NCBI RefSeq assembly: GCF_963662805.1
Contig: NZ_OY759854.1
Location: forward strand, 124,001-188,000
Direction of reading: 5' to 3'
Source: an uncultured Cohaesibacter sp.
GTDB taxonomy: Bacteria > Pseudomonadota > Alphaproteobacteria > Rhizobiales > Cohaesibacteraceae
DNA length: 64,000 nt
Below the pieces are notes generated by a model. It was not told the DNA's origin, did not search any database, and saw only the letters and a list, made by a program, of their open reading frames with translations. Position 1 is the first letter of the stretch. Every line of letters begins with the position of its first letter. This document shows positions 25,373-34,455 of the stretch, piece by piece. The position numbers and the translations under genes are program-made.

Positions 25373-26575
25373 TTAATCTTGTTGGCGGGGTTTGAACAGA
25401 ACCGTTGCCATGCAGGCAAAGGTGAACAGGGTCATGATCCAGGCCATGGGCCAAGGCGTGCCGTCACGAAAGACGGTGAGCAGAAGCGACGAAATGATGC
25501 CGCTGCCATATTGAAGAGAACCGATCAGAGCCGATGCCGAGCCTGCTGTTTTCAACTCGTCCAGCGCAGCGGCCGTTGCCGTCGCCGCAATGATCCCGTT
25601 GAGCGAGAAGAAAACAAACACCGTGACGATGACGAATATCAAGCTGGCAGCACCAGAGTAGACGGCAAGGCTCAGTGCCACTGTGGCGAGAAAGGCTGCT
25701 GCGGTCGAAAGTTTGAGAAGCAAATCCATGGAATAGCGCGACAGAAGGAAACGGTTGAAGTAGCTGACAACCATCACGCCGACGACGTTCAAGCCGAACA
25801 GATAGCCGTAATATTGATAGTTCACGCCGAAAAAATTGATATAGACAAAGGGAGAGCCGATGATGAAGCCATAGGCGGCGACATAATAGAAGGTGACGCA
25901 AAGGGTGTAGCGCATGAATTCCCGGTTCTTCATCAGGGTCGCATAGTTGCGCAAGGCCGAGAGAAGGGAAGAGGATGCAGCATTCTCTTTTGACAGGGTT
26001 TCCGGCAATTTGAAGATCGACAGGAACATGAGCAATCCAATGCCGGCAAGCAGCCAGAAAATAGCGTGCCACGTGCTGAAGTGAATGATCTGCCCACCCA
26101 GAAGCGGCCCGATGATGGGAGCAACCGCCATTACCATGACAAGCGTTGAAAGCATTTGCGCCGCTTGTGTGCGTGAATAAAGATCGCGGATCATGGCTCT
26201 GGACAGCATCGGTCCGGTGCAGGCTCCGAAGGCCTGAAAGACCCGCCAGAAGATGATTTGCTCCATGGACTGCGCCAAAGCGCAGCCAACTGAGCCAACC
26301 ACAAAGACCAGCATGCCAATGAATAGCGGCTTTCTGCGTCCGATCGAGTCACTGATAGGGCCCCAAACGAGTTGCGCTATCGCGAAACCAATGAGAAAGC
26401 CGGTAACGGTCAGTTCTGCGTTGCCGTTCAGCTCTTTCGCCATTATCGGCATGGCGGGCAGATAAATATCCGTCGACAGCGAAGTGAATGCCATCAACGC
26501 ACTTAGAATGATGATGAAGACGATATGCGCATATGTCGAATGGGTTCGATCTTGTTGATTGGTGTCTATGGTCAT
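25373..26575 (-). CDS. Bcr/CflA-type MFS drug exporter
   Basis: 400 residues with about 12 membrane helices. The motif STDIYLPAMPIMAKEL in helix 1 and GPISDSIGRRKPLFIGM between helices 2 and 3 are diagnostic of the Bcr/CflA drug:proton antiporters. It probably exports toxic small molecules in exchange for protons. It is divergent from the NmrA-like gene, and a proposed LysR box (26746) lies between them, so it may belong to the same stress response. Confidence 0.93.
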   Translation of the reverse strand: MTIDTNQQDRTHSTYAHIVFIIILSALMAFTSLSTDIYLPAMPIMAKELNGNAELTVTGFLIGFAIAQLVWGPISDSIGRRKPLFIGMLVFVVGSVGCALAQSMEQIIFWRVFQAFGACTGPMLSRAMIRDLYSRTQAAQMLSTLVMVMAVAPIIGPLLGGQIIHFSTWHAIFWLLAGIGLLMFLSIFKLPETLSKENAASSSLLSALRNYATLMKNREFMRYTLCVTFYYVAAYGFIIGSPFVYINFFGVNYQYYGYLFGLNVVGVMVVSYFNRFLLSRYSMDLLLKLSTAAAFLATVALSLAVYSGAASLIFVIVTVFVFFSLNGIIAATATAAALDELKTAGSASALIGSLQYGSGIISSLLLTVFRDGTPWPMAWIMTLFTFACMATVLFKPRQQD

Positions 26576-26745
26576 GGACTTTCATTATTTGGCTGGATTG
26601 CGGGCGGAGGGCCAGATTGCTGGAGGAACTCCTGTCGCGGCCAATATGAGGAAAAATGCTGAGCATGATAAGCTGCACAATATGACTTGCGCTTATACTC
26701 AAATTTCATGAATGGTTTTATGACCGCCATTCGACGTTCTCCTGA

Positions 26746-26791
26746 ATTCATTAGTTTCCGATATAAGTTCAATCCACATTCAGCGCCTAAT
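26746..26791 (+). promoter_or_regulatory. Proposed LysR box 2 with promoter
   Basis: ATTCATTA-N6-GATATAAG at 26746, with CGCCTAATCA 38 bp downstream of its first base at 26784. The spacing is identical to the site at 30574. Confidence 0.6.
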
Positions 26792-26891
26792 CAATGGAAT
26801 AAAAAGCGCCTATCTTTGCGTCAAGGGGAGCGCAAGCCGCTCCCACAAGGCAACCCGACGCGTTTGCCTCACCTTTTCAAGGATAGGTTTC

Positions 26892-27485
26892 ATGACAAAA
26901 ATTCTCATTCTCGGCGCTGCGGGACAGATCGCTCGTGTGACCACAGGTCTGTTTCTGGAGACGACCAATCTGGAACTCGTGCTTTTCGCTCGCAACGCTC
27001 GTCGTCTTGATGGGCTTGCAAATAATGACCGTGTCACCATCATCGATGGGGATGTTATGGATGGCGTCAAGCTGGAAGCGGCCATGGCTGGAGTTGATGT
27101 GGTTTATGCCAATCTGTCCGGCAACATGGCCGCACAGGCCAGAACCATCATCACGGCCATGCACAATGCCAGGCTCAAACGTCTGATCTTTGTCAGTTCC
27201 ATGGGCATCTATGGCGAAGTGCCCGGGCAGAGTTATTCCAGCGTGCTCGACCCCTATCGAGACTCCGCTCTCGCCATTGAGGCGTCCAATCTCGACTACA
27301 CGATCATTCGTCCCGAATGGCTCAACAACCAAGATGAAATCGCCTATGGCACCACGGTCAAGGGCGAGCCTTTCAAGAATCCTGAAGCCTATGTCTCTCG
27401 CAAGAGCGTCGGCGATCTGATCGTTAAATGCGCAACTGTTCCGGGCTTCGGCTCGCATGAGAGCTTTGGCGTGCACAAGGACTGA
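26892..27485 (+). CDS. NAD(P)-binding NmrA/SDR-like oxidoreductase
   Basis: 197 residues. Glycine-rich ILGAAGQIARVT at the N-terminus, DVVYANLSGN in the middle and YTIIRPEWLNN near 140, the signature of atypical SDRs (SDR_a5/NmrA-like). These either act on small ketones and quinones or sense NADP(H). It starts an operon with the aldo/keto reductase and alcohol dehydrogenase downstream (gaps of about 42 and 33 bp). Confidence 0.88.
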   Translation: MTKILILGAAGQIARVTTGLFLETTNLELVLFARNARRLDGLANNDRVTIIDGDVMDGVKLEAAMAGVDVVYANLSGNMAAQARTIITAMHNARLKRLIFVSSMGIYGEVPGQSYSSVLDPYRDSALAIEASNLDYTIIRPEWLNNQDEIAYGTTVKGEPFKNPEAYVSRKSVGDLIVKCATVPGFGSHESFGVHKD

Positions 27486-27527
27486 TTGCATCAATTTTCG
27501 AATGAATCTCAAAAGCAGGAGACAACC

Positions 27528-28424
27528 ATGCAAGGTTTCAATCCTACCATTACCCTCAACAACGGCGTCTCAATGCCTGCCGTTGGCCTTGGCGTCTATC
27601 GCTCCAGCCCCGAAGATACTGGTGGTGCAGTGAAAGCGGCTCTTGACGCTGGCTATCGCATGATCGACACGGCTGCTGCCTATGGTAACGAAGCTGAAGT
27701 TGGTCACGCCATTCGCGAGAGCGATGTTGCGCGCGATGATGTCTTCATCCAGACCAAGCTCTGGGTCAGCGACTATAGCTATGATGGCGCGGTGCACGGC
27801 TTCGAGCGTTCGATGAAGAAACTCGGCTTCGATCAACTCGATCTTTATCTTCTGCACCAGCCTGCACCGGCCGAATTCGAGCGTACCGTTGGTGCTTATA
27901 AGGCCGCAGAGAAACTCATGACCGATGGCCGCATCCGCGCCATTGGCGTCAGCAACTTCAGCCCGGCCCATATCGAGCGGCTGATGGCAGAGACCGACAT
28001 AGTGCCCGCTGTCAATCAGGTCGAGCTGCATCCCTTTTTCACGCAGAAAGCGCTGATCGACTTCCACAAGAAACACAATATTTTCACACAAGCCTGGTCA
28101 CCCATTGGCGGCGTGCACCGCTATTGGCGCGAGGATGCCAAGCCCGAGGAAGACCCGCTCACCCATCCAGCCATTGCGGCGCTGGCGCAAAAATACGGCA
28201 AGAGCCCGGCCCAGATCATCCTGCGTTGGCATCTGGAGCTTGGCATTTCGATCATCCCGAAATCGGTCAAGATGGCTCGCATCATCGAGAATTTCGACAT
28301 TTTCGACTTCACACTGACGGCGGAAGAAGTCGCCTCTATCGATGCCCTCGACACGGGCAAGCGCGGTGGCCCGGATCCGGAACATTCTGATCGCAAGGCC
28401 TTCCCCTTCGTCATCGAAGACTGA
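27528..28424 (+). CDS. Aldo/keto reductase (DkgA-like, AKR5 type)
   Basis: 298 residues from ATG 27528, with AGGAGA upstream; the longer frame lacks family similarity. The catalytic tetrad is Asp and Tyr in MIDTAAAYGNE, Lys in IQTKLWV and His in LYLLHQP. The cofactor loop IPKSVKMARIIEN favours NADPH. These enzymes reduce aldehydes such as methylglyoxal and 2,5-diketogluconate. The position between an NmrA-like protein and a CAD-family alcohol dehydrogenase suggests aldehyde detoxification. Confidence 0.92.
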   Translation: MQGFNPTITLNNGVSMPAVGLGVYRSSPEDTGGAVKAALDAGYRMIDTAAAYGNEAEVGHAIRESDVARDDVFIQTKLWVSDYSYDGAVHGFERSMKKLGFDQLDLYLLHQPAPAEFERTVGAYKAAEKLMTDGRIRAIGVSNFSPAHIERLMAETDIVPAVNQVELHPFFTQKALIDFHKKHNIFTQAWSPIGGVHRYWREDAKPEEDPLTHPAIAALAQKYGKSPAQIILRWHLELGISIIPKSVKMARIIENFDIFDFTLTAEEVASIDALDTGKRGGPDPEHSDRKAFPFVIED

Positions 28425-28457
28425 TCGCAACTACAAACCATTTCAAAGAGAACCAAT

Positions 28458-29513
28458 ATGCCCACACACATCAAAGCTGTCGGTACGACAGAAGCCAAGA
28501 AACCTTTGGAAGTAATGGATATTGTCCGGCGCGATCTACAGCCGGACGACGTTCAGTTTCAAGTCCTTTACTGCGGCATCTGCCATTCAGACCTGCATCA
28601 GATTCACAATGACTTCGGTGCGGGGCATTTCCCAATGGTGCCAGGCCATGAAATCGTCGGCCGCGTGACCGCTGTCGGCAGTGACGTCAAGAGTTTCAAG
28701 GTCGGTGATCTTGCCGCTGTTGGCTGTATCGTTGATTCCTGCGGCCATTGCCCGGCCTGCCGTCATGATCTGGAGCAGTTCTGCGAAGGGGAAGAGGGGA
28801 CGACCCTGTCCTTCAACACGCCGGACAAATATATGGGCGGGATGACCTATGGCGGTTTCTCCCAGACCTATGTCTGCAAGGAGCAATATACCCTGCATGT
28901 TCCAGAAAGCCTTGATCTCGCCGCCGCAGCTCCGCTGCTTTGTGCAGGTATCACGGTCTACTCTCCACTCAAGCATTGGGGCGCCGGTGCAGGCAAAACT
29001 GTTGGTATCGTTGGCATCGGGGGTCTGGGCCATGTCGCCATCAAGATCGCCAAGGCCATGGGTGCTCACGTGGTGGTCTTTACCACCTCGGCTGCCAAGG
29101 TGGATGACGCCAAACGCCTCGGAGCTCATGAGGCCGTGTTGTCGACCGATCCGGAGCAGATGAAGGCCTTTGTCTCCAAAGTCGATATCATCATCGACAC
29201 GGTCTCTGCCAAGCATGAGATCAATGCGTATCTGAACTTGCTGGCAATCGACGGCTCTCTGGTGCTGGTAGGACTTCCTGCTGCGCCACTGGAAGTGGGA
29301 GCCTTCAATGTTGTGAAAGGCCGCCGCAGCTTCTCCGGCTCTAACATCGGCGGCATTGCGGAGACGCAGGAAATGCTCGACTTCTGTGCCGAGCATGACA
29401 TCGTCGCCGACATCGAACTGATCAAGACTGATCAGATCAATGAAGCTTTCGAGCGTCTTGAAAAGAATGACGTTCGCTACCGCTTCGTGATCGACATGTC
29501 GACGCTCAGATGA
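28458..29513 (+). CDS. NADPH-dependent zinc alcohol dehydrogenase (YahK/CAD type)
   Basis: 351 residues. Catalytic zinc: CGICHSDLHQ and GHEIVGRV. Structural zinc: four Cys in DSCGHCPACRHDLEQFC. Cofactor site: VGIVGIGGLGHVAIKIAKAMG. The signature places it in the cinnamyl-alcohol-dehydrogenase branch, broad-range NADPH aldehyde reductases such as YahK. It is the last gene of the three-gene operon and is followed by a strong terminator. Confidence 0.93.
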   Translation: MPTHIKAVGTTEAKKPLEVMDIVRRDLQPDDVQFQVLYCGICHSDLHQIHNDFGAGHFPMVPGHEIVGRVTAVGSDVKSFKVGDLAAVGCIVDSCGHCPACRHDLEQFCEGEEGTTLSFNTPDKYMGGMTYGGFSQTYVCKEQYTLHVPESLDLAAAAPLLCAGITVYSPLKHWGAGAGKTVGIVGIGGLGHVAIKIAKAMGAHVVVFTTSAAKVDDAKRLGAHEAVLSTDPEQMKAFVSKVDIIIDTVSAKHEINAYLNLLAIDGSLVLVGLPAAPLEVGAFNVVKGRRSFSGSNIGGIAETQEMLDFCAEHDIVADIELIKTDQINEAFERLEKNDVRYRFVIDMSTLR

Positions 29514-29526
29514 ACGTGGAAACAAG

Positions 29527-29560
29527 AAAGGCTGGATCTGGTTTCAGATCTAGCCTTTTT
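29527..29560 (+). terminator. Intrinsic terminator after the alcohol dehydrogenase
   Basis: 14-bp stem with one mismatch (29527-29540 with 29545-29558), loop GTTT, then T-run. The convergent LysR gene ends just beyond. Confidence 0.9.
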
Positions 29561-29580
29561 GGTTTTCTGGCAAAGCAGGG

Positions 29581-30477
29581 TTAACGAGCCCGCCAGCGCA
29601 GGGCGTCCAATACAATAGCAAAGGCTGAAGAGGCCTGTCGTCGTGACGGATAATAGAGATAGTAGCCGGGAAACGGCGGGCTCCAGTCTTCCAGCGTTGC
29701 AACAAGCTCGCCGCTTTTTAGATAGGGCTCGACATGTTGATCAGTCAGGCAGCATAGCCCATGGCCATCGCGGCAGGCCTGAATGATCATGTCCGGATCA
29801 TCGGATGTGAATTGCCCCTCGACGCGCACATTGAGCGGCTTGCCGTCTTTTTCGAACTCCCATGGGTAAAGCCCGCCCAGCGTCGGCAGGCGCAAATTGA
29901 TGCATGTATGTTCCGTCAGATCATGGGGTGTTTTCGGGTGTCCGTGTTTTGCGAAATAGTCTGGCGTGCCAACCACCAGCATACGCAGTTCCGGGCCGAT
30001 TCGGACTGCGATCATATCCTTCTCCACGCTCTCGCCCAGTCTTACCCCGGCATCGAAGCGTTGTTCCACGATGTCCGTCCATTTCGCATCAATCGAAATC
30101 TCGATGCGGATATCGGGATATTCCTTCATGATCGGGGCGAGCTTGGGATAGAGAATATCGATGGCTGCCTTACGAGAACTGTTGATGCGAACAAGTCCGG
30201 CAGGGCGCGAGCGAAAAACGCTGAGACCGCGCAGCTCATTCTCGATGCTGTCGAGCGAGGGGCGCAGGGTGGCTGCCAGCTTTTCGCCCACCTCAGTAGG
30301 CGAGACATTGCGTGTGGTGCGGGTCAGAAGGCGCAGGTCCAGCCGCTCTTCCAGACGCTTGACCGTATGGCTGAGCGATGACTGCGATGTGCCAAGGCGT
30401 GCAGCAGCCTTGGTGAAGCTTCTTTCTTCGCAAACGGCCAGAAAGGCGATGAGATCTCCCAGTTCATCTCTCTTCAT
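29581..30477 (-). CDS. LysR-family regulator, probable controller of the redox cluster
   Basis: 298 residues. The N-terminal helix-turn-helix (SFTKAAARLGTSQSSLSHTV) and periplasmic-binding-like effector domain are complete. It is divergent from an aldo/keto reductase and next to the other reductase operons. A repeated element, ATTCATKA-N6-RATAT, overlaps its own start codon (30476) and lies before three other units, which argues for autoregulation and a local regulon. Relatives beside aldo/keto reductases respond to aldehydes or electrophiles; the inducer here is unknown. Confidence 0.9.
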   Translation of the reverse strand: MKRDELGDLIAFLAVCEERSFTKAAARLGTSQSSLSHTVKRLEERLDLRLLTRTTRNVSPTEVGEKLAATLRPSLDSIENELRGLSVFRSRPAGLVRINSSRKAAIDILYPKLAPIMKEYPDIRIEISIDAKWTDIVEQRFDAGVRLGESVEKDMIAVRIGPELRMLVVGTPDYFAKHGHPKTPHDLTEHTCINLRLPTLGGLYPWEFEKDGKPLNVRVEGQFTSDDPDMIIQACRDGHGLCCLTDQHVEPYLKSGELVATLEDWSPPFPGYYLYYPSRRQASSAFAIVLDALRWRAR

Positions 30478-30497
30478 TCATGAATTTCCAATATCAG
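30476..30497. promoter_or_regulatory. Proposed LysR box 3, on the regulator's own start codon
   Basis: ATTCATGA-N6-AATATCAG. Its first bases are the complement of the LysR ATG, so binding would block transcription or initiation of the regulator. Confidence 0.55.
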
Positions 30498-30563
30498 CAA
30501 AAACGGAAAAATATCTCTAGTTAATTGAAATGGGGCACGACGGGCAGCTTGTCAATGGTGCCA

Positions 30564-30621
30564 AAGGGTCTCAATTCATGAGCAGTGAATATAGACCCTT
30601 GCCAAAATCATCGCCTAATCA
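30564..30621 (+). promoter_or_regulatory. Proposed LysR box 4 within a nested inverted repeat
   Basis: ATTCA-N7-TGAAT (30574-30590) sits inside a second perfect repeat AAGGGTCT (30564-30571) / AGACCCTT (30593-30600). CGCCTAATCA follows at 30612 and may hold the -10. This is the best-formed site of the four. Confidence 0.65.
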
Positions 30622-30689
30622 AATCAATCGAGAAGACATAAGTTTGCATCATCAATAACAAGACGGGCCAATCTGGCCGAAGGGGTTTT

Positions 30690-31676
30690 ATGATGAAACA
30701 GCGTAAACTTGGAAAGTTGGGTCCGGACATTTCTGCCATTGGTCTTGGTTGCATGGGCATGAGTTTCTCTTATGGAGAAATCCCACCGGTCAAAGACATG
30801 ATCAAGCTCATCCATCAAGCCCATGACCTGGGGGTGACCTTCTTTGATACGGCAGAGATTTATGGCCCCTACACCAACGAATTGCTGGTCGGCGAGGCGT
30901 TGGAGCCAATCCGGGACACAGTCGTCCTTGCTACCAAGTTCGGCTTTGAAATCAAGGAGGATGGCGGTTGGCGTGGCACCAATAGCCGACCCGAAAACAT
31001 CCGTGCGGCGTGCGAAGGTTCTCTCAAGCGCCTGCGCACCGATGTCATTGATCTGTTCTATCAGCACCGTGTTGACCCCAATGTGCCGATCGAAGATGTA
31101 GCGGGAACTGTCAAAGACCTGATCACCGAGGGAAAGGTGCGCCATTTCGGTCTATCGGAGGCTGGCGCGGATACCATCCGTCGCGCTCATGCGGTGCAGC
31201 CTGTCACGGCATTGCAGAGTGAATATTCGCTTTGGACCCGCCAGCACGAGGCAAATATCATGCCCGTGGTGGAAGAGCTGGGGATTGGCTGGGTAGCCTA
31301 TAGCCCGCTCGGCAAGGGCTTTCTGACCGGAGCGATCAAGTCTGCTTCCGAAATAAAGGATGGCGACTTCCGCAAAGCCCTGCCGCGCTATCAGCCAGAA
31401 GCAATGAAGAATAATCAGGCTGTGGTCGATCTCCTTAGCGAGATTGGCAGCGACAAGGGGGCAACACCGGCACAGATCGCCCTTGCCTGGGTCCTAGCCC
31501 GCAAGCCGTGGATCGTTCCAATTCCTGGTACGACGAAATTGCATCGCCTTGAAGAAAACCTGAAAGCCGCCGATATCGATCTCACCGAGGGTGATATGGA
31601 ACGGATCAATTCTGCTGCTGCCATGGTTCAAGGCGGGCGCTACACAGACGCCATAGAAGCAACAACGGGCCTGTAA
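30690..31676 (+). CDS. Aldo/keto reductase (YakC/AKR13 type)
   Basis: 328 residues. GLGCMGMSFSYG at the N-terminus, FFDTAEIYGPYTNE (Asp, Tyr), ATKFGF (Lys) and YQHRVDPNVP (His) complete the catalytic tetrad; PIPGTTKLHRLEENL near the end binds NADPH. The ATG at 30690 is followed directly by a second ATG; either may be used. It is the first gene of the unit divergent from LysR. A hairpin separates it from the flavodoxin-like gene. Confidence 0.93.
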   Translation: MMKQRKLGKLGPDISAIGLGCMGMSFSYGEIPPVKDMIKLIHQAHDLGVTFFDTAEIYGPYTNELLVGEALEPIRDTVVLATKFGFEIKEDGGWRGTNSRPENIRAACEGSLKRLRTDVIDLFYQHRVDPNVPIEDVAGTVKDLITEGKVRHFGLSEAGADTIRRAHAVQPVTALQSEYSLWTRQHEANIMPVVEELGIGWVAYSPLGKGFLTGAIKSASEIKDGDFRKALPRYQPEAMKNNQAVVDLLSEIGSDKGATPAQIALAWVLARKPWIVPIPGTTKLHRLEENLKAADIDLTEGDMERINSAAAMVQGGRYTDAIEATTGL

Positions 31677-31693
31677 GCGCAAAAATGAAAGGA

Positions 31694-31730
31694 ACCCGAT
31701 CGCGTATATCGGTGATCGGGTCTTCCCCCC
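31694..31730 (+). terminator. Hairpin between the aldo/keto reductase and flavodoxin genes
   Basis: 8-bp arms ACCCGATC and GATCGGGT with a 12-base loop, followed by CTTCCCCCC. It lacks a T-run, so partial termination or mRNA processing is likelier than a full stop. Confidence 0.5.
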
Positions 31731-31755
31731 CTCTCGAGCGGATAAGGATGCCGTC

Positions 31756-32391
31756 ATGACCCACAATGCCAGCAGACGCAGTTTTCTCGCGGCCGCAGCG
31801 TCCATCGGCCTTTCCGTGCCATTTCTTGTTGCCAATGCAAGAGCCCAACAAAGAGGGGAGCATAGTCGGATGCTTGTGGCTTGCTTCTCCCGCACAGGCA
31901 ACACACGCACTGTTGCCGAACAGGTTCAACTGCTGACAGGCGCAGATCTTTTCGCGCTCAAGACCACCCATTCATACCCCGCAGAATACCGCGCTACCAC
32001 CGATCAGGCCAAACGAGAACAACAAGAAGGCTTCCGCCCGCAGCTGACAGAACAGGTTGATAATATGGCGGACTACGACGTGGTCTTTGTCGGCTATCCC
32101 AACTGGTGGGGAACGATGCCGATGGCCTTCTTCTCCTTTCTTGAAGCTTATGATTTCGCAGGCAAGACCATCGTGCCGTTCTGCACCCATGAGGGTAGCC
32201 GATTGGGCCGCAGTGTGAGGGACATAGAAGCAATTTGCCCACAGTCCACGATTTTGGAAGGCCTATCCTTACGGGGAGCAAGCGACGGCTCGATTAGGAC
32301 AGCTTCGGCCTCTGCACAGGAAGCCGTGCGGGATTGGGTCGCCGGTGTTGGAATTCAAGGCAAGCCAAGAGCGGGAGCTATGTCTCAGTGA
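31756..32391 (+). CDS. Tat-exported flavodoxin-like protein
   Basis: 211 residues. Twin-arginine signal SRRSFLAAAASIG with cleavage around ANARAQQ. Then a flavodoxin_4 domain: VACFSRTGNTRTVAEQ binds the FMN phosphate, and GYPNWWGTMP and FCTHEGSRLG the ring. It is a periplasmic FMN protein. The next gene, overlapping by four bases, encodes a DUF4405 membrane protein that may pass electrons to it. The substrate is unknown; similar pairs occur with aldo/keto reductases. Confidence 0.9.
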   Translation: MTHNASRRSFLAAAASIGLSVPFLVANARAQQRGEHSRMLVACFSRTGNTRTVAEQVQLLTGADLFALKTTHSYPAEYRATTDQAKREQQEGFRPQLTEQVDNMADYDVVFVGYPNWWGTMPMAFFSFLEAYDFAGKTIVPFCTHEGSRLGRSVRDIEAICPQSTILEGLSLRGASDGSIRTASASAQEAVRDWVAGVGIQGKPRAGAMSQ

Positions 32392-33122
32392 ACAGGCAAT
32401 TGCTGCTTCGCCTCACTTTGGATTTCATCGCGACTGCGCTGTTCATACTGGCCCTTGCGTTTGAATGGTTTGGGTCCTTTGTTCACGAAATAATTGGCAC
32501 GGTCTTTTTCGGATTGTTGGTTGCCCATATCACCTTCAACCGGCGTTGGTTTGCATCGCTCTCCAAAGCCACGCAGAATCGGCGTCGCTTCATTTCGACC
32601 GTAGTCAATCTGAGCCTTGCTGTGGCTGGCTCCGCTCTGTTGATCACGAGCCTTATGATCTCGCGAGATCTTTTCTGGTTTCTTGGGCTGAGCGGAGATT
32701 TTTTCGCCCGTCAAATCCATACACTCTGCGCTTACTGGGTGCTGGTCATCATTGGCGTGCATCTCGGCCTGCATTGGGTGATGATCATGGGTTTTGCAAG
32801 AAGCCTGTTTGGTATCTCGACACACAATGGGGCGAGAGCATTGCTGCTCAGGGCGTTCACTATTCTCGTTGCTATGTATGGTGTTTTTGCTTCCCTTGAA
32901 ATGAATATCGGCTCCAAACTCGCTCTGATTTTCACTTTCAGCTACTGGGATTTTGATGCTAATTGGCTACGGTTTTTGGTCAACTACGGAACCATCATCA
33001 CGCTGTACGCTGCGATGGGGCACTATGGGAACAAGACGTTCATTGGAAACAAGTCGAGGAAGCAAACTCGGCGCAATGAACCGCGTAGAATCTCAGGGGG
33101 GACAAGCTCCTGTATGGATTGA
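32388..33122 (+). CDS. DUF4405-like multispanning membrane protein
   Basis: 244 residues from GTG 32388, overlapping the flavodoxin stop (GTGA). Five or six membrane helices with His residues in FVHEIIGTVFFG, VAHITFN, FARQIHTLC and GVHLGLHWVM, spaced like b-type heme ligands of the DUF4405/cytochrome b561-like group. It could reduce the periplasmic flavodoxin from the quinone pool. The C-terminus is basic and cytoplasmic. The 293 bases after it hold no gene I can identify. Confidence 0.8.
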   Translation: MNRQLLLRLTLDFIATALFILALAFEWFGSFVHEIIGTVFFGLLVAHITFNRRWFASLSKATQNRRRFISTVVNLSLAVAGSALLITSLMISRDLFWFLGLSGDFFARQIHTLCAYWVLVIIGVHLGLHWVMIMGFARSLFGISTHNGARALLLRAFTILVAMYGVFASLEMNIGSKLALIFTFSYWDFDANWLRFLVNYGTIITLYAAMGHYGNKTFIGNKSRKQTRRNEPRRISGGTSSCMD

Positions 33123-33415
33123 TGTAACCGGAGACCGAGTTTCGCAATTCAGCACTTCGTTCGAATGGCCGCAATCGGAAAACTGGTTTCTTGGAAGTAG
33201 CCTCTGGCGAACGGCCGGATTGGGCCGAGAATTCCGAACATGGCCTTTGATGATTGCGGCTGGGGGATAATAGGCTGCGCCAAGCCAGTAAATGTCCTAA
33301 CCTAATGTCAGCCTAACCATCGTCTTTCGTATTCTGCTGCACCACAGAAAGTGCTTGAGTGCAGAAAGATAGAACCACCTTTCTTGATGCAACTTCCATT
33401 TTCGAGTTCCGCTGT

Positions 33416-34324
33416 TCATCCCATGAACTTGGAGACGCTCGAGACAAGCGCGTCGATCACCGCGCGGGTCCTAAGCGGAAGAAATTTGCTCTTTGGCCAA
33501 ATGGCCCGGATATCGATTGGCTGGACCTGGTCGCTATCCAAGACAAGCTGAAGAGCACCAGTGGTCAAGTGCGGTGCACCGAGCCAACGTGGAAGCCATG
33601 CCACGCCTCCACCTTCGATGGTGGCATCCAGAACCACTTCCAGATCGTCGTATCTCTGACGGCTGCGCATCTGGATATCATGGCTGGTTCCATTTGCGTC
33701 GCGGATACGCCACCTTCTGCCGGATGCAGATTTACCGTAGAGAACTCCAGAGTGTAAACGGAGGTCCTCGATATTTGTCGGGACACCGTGTTGGGCGAGG
33801 TACTCGGGAGATGCGAATATCGCCATATCCTGCGCGCCGATCTTGCGTGTCATTAGCTCGGCGGCATCGCCGCCAGTTGACCCAATCCGCACAACAAGGT
33901 CGTACCCGTCACTCAATACATCCACCAATGAATCGGAAAACTCCGCGTCGATATCCAGCTTTGGATGCCGCCGCAGGAGATCGCGCAGCACTGGCGCGAC
34001 GCAGCGCCGACCGAAGAGCACCGGAGCACTGATCCGAACCCGACCGATCGGCTCCGTTCGACCCTCGTGAAGTTGCGCCCCGGCATCACGCAGATCGCGG
34101 ATCAAGTGGCTGCAATCTTCGTAATAGCGCGCGCCCTCGTCAGTCAGGAGCAATTGGCGCGTGGTGCGGTTGAATAGCTGGATGTCCAGATGTGTTTCCA
34201 GCCGCGCCACAGATTTGGCGACTGCAGATCGCGTGAGGTGGAGGCGATTTGCGGCAGCTGAAAAACTACCCGCTTCGACCACGGTGAGAAAAGTCGGGAG
34301 CTCTTTCAATATTTCAGCGGACAT
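33416..34324 (-). CDS. LysR-family regulator
   Basis: 302 residues: helix-turn-helix SFSAAANRLHLTRSAVAKSV and a complete effector domain. It is divergent from the epimerase-DUF1330-MBL operon and probably controls it, as LysR genes usually regulate the divergent unit. The intergenic direct repeats at 34351-34367 are candidate sites. It lacks the repeated box assigned to the other LysR protein. Confidence 0.9.
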   Translation of the reverse strand: MSAEILKELPTFLTVVEAGSFSAAANRLHLTRSAVAKSVARLETHLDIQLFNRTTRQLLLTDEGARYYEDCSHLIRDLRDAGAQLHEGRTEPIGRVRISAPVLFGRRCVAPVLRDLLRRHPKLDIDAEFSDSLVDVLSDGYDLVVRIGSTGGDAAELMTRKIGAQDMAIFASPEYLAQHGVPTNIEDLRLHSGVLYGKSASGRRWRIRDANGTSHDIQMRSRQRYDDLEVVLDATIEGGGVAWLPRWLGAPHLTTGALQLVLDSDQVQPIDIRAIWPKSKFLPLRTRAVIDALVSSVSKFMG

Positions 34325-34350
34325 TTCACCTCCATTAAAACTCTAAAATT

Positions 34351-34367
34351 GGATACCTTAAGGATAC
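34351..34367. promoter_or_regulatory. Candidate LysR site: direct repeat with palindrome
   Basis: GGATAC at 34351 and again at 34362 flank the 8-bp palindrome CCTTAAGG (34356-34363), in the gap between the divergent LysR and epimerase genes. Confidence 0.4.
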
Positions 34368-34455
34368 AATGGTGAGATTAATCTTCGCAACTGGTTCTAA
34401 AAATTATCCCTATATTGAATTTCACAGCAAGGATCGACGGCAGGAGGCGACCAAA

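Noticed and set aside
28587..29525. A 312-codon minus-strand frame
   Set aside because: It is the shadow of the zinc alcohol dehydrogenase gene, which has all zinc and cofactor motifs.
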